Source of the DNA: Colwellia sp. 20A7
GTDB lineage: Bacteria > Pseudomonadota > Gammaproteobacteria > Enterobacterales > Alteromonadaceae
Direction of reading: 5' to 3'
Length of the DNA: 64,000 nucleotides
Assembly (NCBI RefSeq): GCF_009832865.1
Contig: NZ_CP047130.1
Coordinates: forward strand, 4,030,001-4,094,000
Made by a program: the position numbers and the translations under genes. A model generated the notes under the pieces. The model did not search any database. It was given only the letters and a program-made list of their open reading frames with translations, and was not told the origin of the DNA. Positions 57,946-64,000 of the stretch are shown piece by piece; positions within the stretch are counted from its first letter, which is position 1; each line of letters starts with the position of its first letter.

Positions 57946-60153
57946 TTAAAAACTATAAGTCGCTTCAACCCAAGCACTCACGCCTTCTTGTGGTAGCCTC
58001 GACATTACAGCAACATCAGTGCCTTTTACGCGGTTATAACCACCTAAATGCTTTTGATAGCTTTTATCTAACAAGTTATCCACACCAAAACGTAAAGTAA
58101 CCTCGTTATTCACATAATATTGAGCATCAACATTAAGTACACCATAACCTGCCGTTTCTTGCTCATCGTTAGTTGACGAGACTTTCGTTTGTTTTGCTGC
58201 CATCACTAAGCTTGTTTTTACCATCCAGTTTTGCCCTGTATAGCTTAATTGAACTTGGCCATTAAGTGGTGCAATACGATATAAGTTATCATTAATGTCA
58301 CGACGTTCACCTTGTACATAGTTAATAATGGTGAATAACTGTATTTCGTTGGTAATATTGTAATAACCGTTCAGATCAAAGCCATAAAGCTTGGCATCAA
58401 CATTAGAGAACTTCAGCGGGTTGGTGTCGCCAGCCATCATAGTCGCCATTTGTTTAGCGGCCATGTCATCCATGCCTATTGAGGTGCCCTGAATATAGTC
58501 ATCAATTGATTGATAGAAAATATGAGGCGCAATCATCAACGTATCATCCTGATAATTTAGGCCTAAATCGAGTTGATACGCTGTTTCTGACTTCAAGTTG
58601 ATGTCGCCAATATAAGTATGGCCATCAGCTAAGCCGCCTGTTGATTCCATTGGCGTCCATAAATAAAGCTCTTGGTATGATGGCGCACGCGTTTTTACAC
58701 CAATGCCTGCAGAAATCGATAAATTATTAGAAAGGGTTGTTTGTGTATTTAACGCAATATCAAGGTTGTTGTCAGATACTTGACGATTAGTCTCATTAAA
58801 ACCATCTTGTAGCTCGCTTGCTAAACTTGCCATACTTTGCATTTCCATATCAGAATCCATGCCATCGCTCATATCCATATCGTCACTCATGTCCATATCT
58901 GAGTCCATGTCCATCATTGCCATTGAATTACTTACGTTTCCGGCATTAGACTCAGCTCGTTTTAACCTAGCACCCAACTGCACTGTGGTTTGGTTAAACT
59001 GCTTTTGCCATTCTACAAATAAGCCATAACGATTGTCTTCAACGTCATTAAAATTAACAATTTCAAACATCATATTACTTGGATTAGTGATCACTGAATC
59101 ATGGGTTGCAAAATATCCATCTATACCAAAAGATAGCTCACCAAAATAAAATTCTTTCGCTAATTCAAAGGTAAAGTTTGACGTTTCTGCTGTCGCGTTA
59201 TTACGGCGGTAGGCGGAAGGATCATCGTTTGTACGCATTAAAAAGTTTGTCATGCCATGATCAGCATCGGTATAGCCTAGCTGCCATTCGCCTTGCCATT
59301 CATGTAAACTAAAAACACCATCTAACGTCACTCGATGACTTTCAATATATTCAATGTCCATCGGTAACGCTGGCGTACCTGAGTCATTCGTGTCTGTATA
59401 ATGGTAATTTAGCCCGACTTCGTTATCATTTTTGCTATAACGAATGTCACCACCGACTTGTACTTTGTCAAAATCGGTAGGTTGAATAACAACGTCGTTG
59501 CTGCTTTCCATACTATCGCCCAATTGGCTATTACCGTAGAGTAAAACGGCAATATTATCTTTAGCAATATTGGTCACCGCTGATAAAGTTTTAGCGCTGT
59601 TGTTATTACGGTAGCCAACTTGAATATCGCCATTTACGTTTGTGGTTGTGTTGTTCATTTTTTCAGCTTTACGCATTTTCACTTCAATCGCACCACCAAG
59701 GGTATTAATGCCTGCTGATACCGGTGCAATGCCACGGTATACTGTCATTGAATCAACAATTAATGGTGTTGAATAACTCAGTGGCGTATCCATAGCATTA
59801 GGCCCTGCACCAATAACAGGATGTCCATCAAGTGACGTAGCTACTCTATCACCATATAAACCTCGATATTGTGCAATACCGGTAATTGGACCATTGCTAT
59901 TAATGTTTGCGCCTGGGACTGAAATGAGCCAGTCAGCTAGGTCAGGAACACTCGTTTTTCCTTGAACATACCTTATACTACTTTCTAAACTGTGATGGCG
60001 TTGGTTAGTAATAGTGATGACTTCTAAATTGTCACTAATATCCTTAGTCTCACCTGCTAAAGCTGTATTAGACATAATTAGAGACGAAGAAGTCATTGCT
60101 GATAATAAAACAAGTTTTACGGCAAGAGATAAACGCGTAATAGAAGTGCGCAT
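57946..60153 (-). CDS. TonB-dependent receptor, probably for copper or another metal
   Basis: 735 residues. Signal peptide (to about ALA33), a TonB-box region (DNLEVITITNQRH), a plug with GITGIAQYRGLYGDRVATSL-like order and GAGPNAMDTPLSYSTPLIVD, then a 22-strand barrel ending in a C-terminal Phe (VEATYSF). Residues 411-441 are an unusual Met/Asp-rich insert (SMAMMDMDSDMDMSDDMDMS) encoded by short repeats. The plug wording and Met-rich loop resemble OprC-like copper receptors; copper is inferred. It has no neighbouring ABC or regulator gene and no clear Fur site. Confidence 0.85.
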   Translation of the reverse strand: MRTSITRLSLAVKLVLLSAMTSSSLIMSNTALAGETKDISDNLEVITITNQRHHSLESSIRYVQGKTSVPDLADWLISVPGANINSNGPITGIAQYRGLYGDRVATSLDGHPVIGAGPNAMDTPLSYSTPLIVDSMTVYRGIAPVSAGINTLGGAIEVKMRKAEKMNNTTTNVNGDIQVGYRNNNSAKTLSAVTNIAKDNIAVLLYGNSQLGDSMESSNDVVIQPTDFDKVQVGGDIRYSKNDNEVGLNYHYTDTNDSGTPALPMDIEYIESHRVTLDGVFSLHEWQGEWQLGYTDADHGMTNFLMRTNDDPSAYRRNNATAETSNFTFELAKEFYFGELSFGIDGYFATHDSVITNPSNMMFEIVNFNDVEDNRYGLFVEWQKQFNQTTVQLGARLKRAESNAGNVSNSMAMMDMDSDMDMSDDMDMSDGMDSDMEMQSMASLASELQDGFNETNRQVSDNNLDIALNTQTTLSNNLSISAGIGVKTRAPSYQELYLWTPMESTGGLADGHTYIGDINLKSETAYQLDLGLNYQDDTLMIAPHIFYQSIDDYIQGTSIGMDDMAAKQMATMMAGDTNPLKFSNVDAKLYGFDLNGYYNITNEIQLFTIINYVQGERRDINDNLYRIAPLNGQVQLSYTGQNWMVKTSLVMAAKQTKVSSTNDEQETAGYGVLNVDAQYYVNNEVTLRFGVDNLLDKSYQKHLGGYNRVKGTDVAVMSRLPQEGVSAWVEATYSF

Positions 60154-60480
60154 AAAATTTCACTCAATGTTAAAAGGTTGGTTAAATTGGTTTCTAACTT
60201 TTATTCAATTGTGTGTATTCTTACGGGATAGTTAAGAGAGAACAAAGGGAAATAGCCAATGTGCGACAAAATGTCACAGGCAATAACCTGTTTACTTGTA
60301 CTAGATCAATAAAGGGAACTTATTATAAATATTCAGAGGATAATCTGATACCTAATTAAAAGTGAAAATAATGATGAGTTTTATCAAAAGTTAATGTAAA
60401 AATAATAATATAGAAAATACTAAGTGACTAATGCGCTGACAATGGCACAATGGTACGACAATTTTTTAGCAGGAATCTGA
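60154..60480. other. Divergent promoter region, TonB receptor and protease
   Basis: About 330 AT-rich bases. No convincing Fur box, repeat or small gene. GCAGGAATCTG right before 60481 is the ribosome binding site of the protease gene. Confidence 0.55.
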
Positions 60481-61749
60481 ATGAAAGTTATTTTTAGCTT
60501 GGCGCTTTTTTTACTCGGTACAGTACTAAGCAACTCTAGTTTTGCCGAAGAGCAAGCAGAACAATTATTTAACCAACTTAAACCCTCCCTTTTTCAAATA
60601 AAATTAATAGACAAAGCCAGTGGTGAGAAATCGTCTATTGGCTCAGGCTTTCAAATAAGTAACAACGGTATTATTGCTACTAACTATCATGTTATTTCTA
60701 GCTATGCTTTGCATCCTCAAAAATACCGAATAGAGTACCTTGACGGTCAGGGAAATACTGGTGATTTATCATTAAAAAGCGTGGATGTAATCAATGATCT
60801 AGCGTTAGTTAGACGTGATGTTGCACAAGAAACGCCTTATTTTCAATTATCGAAAGCATCGCCACATAAAGGCGAGCAACTCTTCTCACTAGGCAACCCT
60901 CATGACTTGGGTATGATTGTTGTGCCCGGTACTTATAATGGTCTGAAAAGAGAGTCGTTTAATGATCGTATTCATTTTACGGGTTCAATTAATTCAGGAA
61001 TGAGCGGTGGCCCCGTGGTAAATAAGGAAGCGGAAGTTGTTGGTATTAATGTCGCAACGTCAGGTAACTCTATTGGTTTTCTTGTACCACATGACAAGTT
61101 AGTCGCACTATATAATAGCTTTTTAAACACACCACCGAATAGTATTGAACAACAAATGACTGCACAATTAATGGCGAGTCAAAATAAATTAATAGAAGCT
61201 ATTTTAAGCAGCACATGGCAAGAAAAGCAGCTTGGTGAAGCCGCTATTATTCCTATCATTGATGTCCCTTTTATTCGTTGCTGGGGAAATTCAAATGCAG
61301 ATAAAGCGGATGCGTTAATTTTAACGGCTGTCGCTAATTGCTCTTTAGATGAAAATACGTATATTTCATCTAACTTCTTTACCGGCACCATGGAAATTGA
61401 ATTTAGAACGATGCAAGCGAAAGATATTAGCACTAATAAGTTTTATCACTTGTACCAACAACAAATTGCTCATGCCAATGCAGGCAATAGAGCTGATAAA
61501 GAAAATGTTACTGAATTCCAATGCCACGATGATTTAGTAATGCCCGATAATCAAGTGATTAACAATAAAACAGTCTTTTGTACTCGTGCTTATAAAAAGT
61601 TTCCTGATTTATACGATGTCCTTTATTTAGCTGCTTCCGTAGATAAGAATCAACAAGCAATCGTTAGCCACTTTACGATAGCGGGGGTTAGTCAACCCAA
61701 TGCATTAGCCTTTACTCGCCAATTTATGGAGGCTGTATCATGGAAGTAG
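60481..61749 (+). CDS. Exported trypsin-like serine protease (S1 family, HtrA-like fold, no PDZ)
   Basis: 422 residues. Signal peptide (KVIFSLALFLLGTVLSNSSFA). The catalytic triad is visible: His in ATNYHVISS (~68), Asp in VINDLALVRRD (~103), Ser in NSGMSGGPVVNK (~171). After the protease domain (to ~215) comes a 200-residue C-terminal region with four cysteines and no PDZ domain, which I do not recognise. It overlaps the following FHA gene by 10 bases, so the two are likely made together. Confidence 0.88.
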   Translation: MKVIFSLALFLLGTVLSNSSFAEEQAEQLFNQLKPSLFQIKLIDKASGEKSSIGSGFQISNNGIIATNYHVISSYALHPQKYRIEYLDGQGNTGDLSLKSVDVINDLALVRRDVAQETPYFQLSKASPHKGEQLFSLGNPHDLGMIVVPGTYNGLKRESFNDRIHFTGSINSGMSGGPVVNKEAEVVGINVATSGNSIGFLVPHDKLVALYNSFLNTPPNSIEQQMTAQLMASQNKLIEAILSSTWQEKQLGEAAIIPIIDVPFIRCWGNSNADKADALILTAVANCSLDENTYISSNFFTGTMEIEFRTMQAKDISTNKFYHLYQQQIAHANAGNRADKENVTEFQCHDDLVMPDNQVINNKTVFCTRAYKKFPDLYDVLYLAASVDKNQQAIVSHFTIAGVSQPNALAFTRQFMEAVSWK

Positions 61750-62798
61750 CAACAAGAGATATGCCTGAACCAGTTATTGACAATGATGAAATAATACAAA
61801 ATCAAGCGCTTATAGAAAAGATACAAGACAGTGAAATCATCATTGAAGAAATTAGTCGCAATCATAAATTACTGCACAGACACAGGTTAACAAAACCACA
61901 AATACACATAGGCCGTGATTACCATAATGACATTATCCTAGATGATCCACATATTTGCCCTAGTCATATAAGTATCAATGAAATAGATGGTCAATGGAAA
62001 ATTACAGATAATCAAACATTGAATGGCTCTTACCTTGAAAATAAAGCTCAAAATAAGCGACCAGCACATGATCACATAATCAATGACGGTGACATTATTA
62101 CCTTAGGGAAGAGTCAATTAAGAATATTGTTTAATCATCATCCCGTTGAAGCAACATTGCCTTTTAGCCCTTTTGAAAGTTTTATTAATTTAATGCGCCA
62201 CCCTATTGTGCTGTTATCAAGCCTCATTTTATTTACCTTAATTGCTGGTAACGTGTTTTATCTCAATACCTCAAAAGAAGTTAATTTTAGTCAATTGTTA
62301 GTGCCAACTATTGGCATGACGCTCGGTTTTGCTTTATGGCCTGCTGGGGTCGCTTTAGTATCTTACTTGACTAAACATGAAACGCGAATAATGGCGCAAA
62401 TAGGGATAAGTTTTGCTTTTTTCAATATCATGTGGCTTAGCGACTTCTTAGAAGGCTTTGTTAAATTTAACAGCACGAGTGACTCGCTAGCTTCTTTGAT
62501 GATTGTATTGATTTCTATTGTCTTAGCGTTTAGCTTATTTTGGCTTAATAGTTATATTGGTTTCCATATGTCAGCAAAACGACGAATAGTGGTTGCTGCA
62601 AGTATGACCTTATTATTATTTGGTGGTAGCTACATAGTGCAATACAGCAATAAGCCTGATTTTGATCCAAGACCACAATATAATGCAACGATTATGATGC
62701 CAAGCTTTCTAATTTCATCAAGTGCCAGTGGGGATGATTTTATTGAAGATAGCAGTAAGTTATTTGATAAAACAAAGCAGGAAGCACTTAAAGAATAG
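61740..62798 (+). CDS. FHA-domain membrane protein
   Basis: 352 residues. Residues ~50-130 form a forkhead-associated domain: IHIGRDYHNDIILDDPHICP (FHA Arg and the Ser/His block SHISI) and NGSYLENK, which reads phosphothreonine. It is followed by about five transmembrane helices (IVLLSSLILFTLIAGNVFYL; LVPTIGMTLGFALWPAGVAL; IGISFAFFNIMWLSDF; LASLMIVLISIVLAFSLFWL; RRIVVAASMTLLLFGG) and a short soluble end. The FHA end should be cytoplasmic. No kinase gene is nearby. Function unknown; coupling to a periplasmic protease suggests an envelope signalling pair. Confidence 0.85.
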   Translation: MEVATRDMPEPVIDNDEIIQNQALIEKIQDSEIIIEEISRNHKLLHRHRLTKPQIHIGRDYHNDIILDDPHICPSHISINEIDGQWKITDNQTLNGSYLENKAQNKRPAHDHIINDGDIITLGKSQLRILFNHHPVEATLPFSPFESFINLMRHPIVLLSSLILFTLIAGNVFYLNTSKEVNFSQLLVPTIGMTLGFALWPAGVALVSYLTKHETRIMAQIGISFAFFNIMWLSDFLEGFVKFNSTSDSLASLMIVLISIVLAFSLFWLNSYIGFHMSAKRRIVVAASMTLLLFGGSYIVQYSNKPDFDPRPQYNATIMMPSFLISSSASGDDFIEDSSKLFDKTKQEALKE

Positions 62799-62877
62799 TA
62801 CTGTTGAGGCTTTTCAGCTAACTTTAAAAGTATAAACCTAAGAAATACAAGCTTAAAAAGTAAAAGCTTTAGAATAC

Positions 62878-62912
62878 ACTAGCCACTTTTTATATTACTA
62901 AAAGTGGCTAGT
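62878..62912. repeat. Inverted repeat downstream of trpS
   Basis: ACTAGCCACTTTT paired with AAAAGTGGCTAGT, 9-base loop, followed by a partial direct repeat (GTAGCTAGTG). Placed between convergent genes; lacks a clear T-run. Confidence 0.6.
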
Positions 62913-62958
62913 AAAAGTAGCTAGTGTTAGCGCTTAACGCAATATCATAAACAACCCA

Positions 62959-63963
62959 TTAAGGGCGAGGAATAAAACCTACAGCATCATACACTGATGT
63001 TAATACTTTGTTGGCGCGAAGCGTTGCTTTTTCAGCGCCACTTTTCATTACTTGCTCAAGAAAAGCTTGGTCTGCACGGTATTGATGAAATTTAGTTTGA
63101 ATTGGCTCTAACATAGCAACAACAGCGTCAGCCACATCACCTTTTAAATGGCCATACATTTTATCTTCATAGTCAGGTACTAAACTATCAATTGATTTGC
63201 CTGTAGCACATGAAAGTATCGATAATAAATTTGAAACACCCGGTTTTTCTTCCAAATTATAATAAATGTTAGCCTGCTCGTCAGAATCTGTCACTGCACG
63301 TTTAATTTTCTTAGCAACTTTTTTAGGGTCTTCTAAAAGACCAATAAAATTACCAGGATTAACATCTGATTTAGACATTTTTTTACTTGGCTCTAATAAA
63401 CTCATCACCCGAGCGCCATGTTGAGCAATAAAGGGATCGGGTACCGTAAAAATGTCACCATAAATATTATTAAAACGTGTCGCAATGTCACGTGCTAATT
63501 CTAAATGTTGCTTTTGATCATCGCCAACAGGTACGCTATCAGCGCCATATAATAAAATGTCTGCAGCCATTAATACCGGATAAGTAAATAAACCTGAGTT
63601 CATGTTCGCTTCAGATTTTTGTGACTTATCTTTGTATTGCGTCATACGATTCAATTCACCCATTTGGGTATAACAATTTAGCACCCAGCTTAATTGCGCA
63701 TGTGCAGGTACATGTGACTGGATAAAAATGGTGCTTTGCTCAGGGTCTACTCCACACGCTAAGTACAATGCTAGGCCGTCTAAGGTCGCTTTACGTAAGT
63801 CTTCTGCCTTAGGTCGAACCGTAATTGCGTGTTGATCAACCAACATATAATAACATTCGTGGCTAGATTGCATATCGACCCATTGCTTTAATGCGCCTAA
63901 ATAGTTACCAATAGTTAATTCGCCAGATGGCTGACAGCCACTTAGTACAATAGGTTTACTCAT
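62959..63963 (-). CDS. trpS: Tryptophan-tRNA ligase
   Basis: 334 residues. Class Ic aminoacyl-tRNA synthetase. The HIGH-equivalent is TIGNYLGAL (~17), the KMSKS loop is KKMSKSD (~197), [15 protein letters not shown] and [15 protein letters not shown] line the tryptophan and ATP site. Length and domain order match the E. coli enzyme. Upstream sequence continues past the window edge. Confidence 0.97.
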   Translation of the reverse strand: MSKPIVLSGCQPSGELTIGNYLGALKQWVDMQSSHECYYMLVDQHAITVRPKAEDLRKATLDGLALYLACGVDPEQSTIFIQSHVPAHAQLSWVLNCYTQMGELNRMTQYKDKSQKSEANMNSGLFTYPVLMAADILLYGADSVPVGDDQKQHLELARDIATRFNNIYGDIFTVPDPFIAQHGARVMSLLEPSKKMSKSDVNPGNFIGLLEDPKKVAKKIKRAVTDSDEQANIYYNLEEKPGVSNLLSILSCATGKSIDSLVPDYEDKMYGHLKGDVADAVVAMLEPIQTKFHQYRADQAFLEQVMKSGAEKATLRANKVLTSVYDAVGFIPRP

Positions 63964-64000
63964 GATGTTCCTTAAATAAAGCTAGAGTACGCCTCTAGCC

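Overview
The window is chromosomal DNA of a marine gammaproteobacterium, most likely Colwelliaceae (Colwellia/Thalassotalea type). The evidence is low GC, AT-rich spacers, gammaproteobacterial SthA, DusB-Fis, PurH, PurD, RraA and a second EF-G (FusA2), plus a Shewanella-like SonM methyltransferase. This assignment comes from recognising protein families, not from a search.

Layout: 3-3887 holds a gene entering from the left edge, sthA (TTG start), a nonsense-broken histidine phosphatase and a malic enzyme. 4301-10337 is the complete S10 ribosomal operon on the minus strand (rpsJ to rpsQ) with a promoter and structured leader. It ends in an unusual array of five terminators spaced exactly 174 bp, interleaved with copies of the rpsQ 3' tail. 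10476-14553 holds fadD and fusA2. 14612-22352 is an AraC-type regulator divergent from a six-gene sugar operon (two isomerase/epimerases, a Gfo/Idh dehydrogenase, an MFS carrier, a GMC dehydrogenase and its small subunit) that looks like a 3-keto-sugar pathway. 22486-27918 holds purD, an exported methyltransferase-like protein, purH, fis and dusB.

28207-31862 is the most interesting accessory locus: an acetyltransferase, a borosin-type peptide backbone N-methyltransferase (SonM family), a small separate precursor peptide with a hydrophobic/acidic tail (a split borosin RiPP system), and a TPR-GGDEF diguanylate cyclase immediately downstream. 32006-34553 holds prmA, rraA and a shortened cysG. 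34650-39008 is a probable Fur-controlled iron locus (di-haem DUF1111 protein, imelysin, porin). 39389-44096 is a glucosylglycerate cycle: glycerate kinase (frameshifted), phosphatase, GpgS and a GH13_18 phosphorylase. 44350-44858 is a VOC protein whose export signal is out of frame across a C7 tract.

45222-55422 is an ABC-transporter-dependent capsule locus (permease, ATPase, KpsE-like, KpsD-like, frameshifted hydrolase, kpsC, and two convergent glycan genes). It is followed by a region of decay: a kpsC tail fragment, and a LysR gene and a metallo-hydrolase gene that have both lost their 5' ends at one junction. 57398-63963 holds a YjbR protein, a TonB receptor with a Met/Asp-rich insert, an overlapping trypsin-like protease and FHA membrane protein, and trpS.

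Several genes carry single disruptions (2139, ~39840, 44427-44433, ~50230). These are either real decay or assembly errors, which the sequence alone cannot decide. I saw no tRNA, rRNA, CRISPR array, IS element or prophage.
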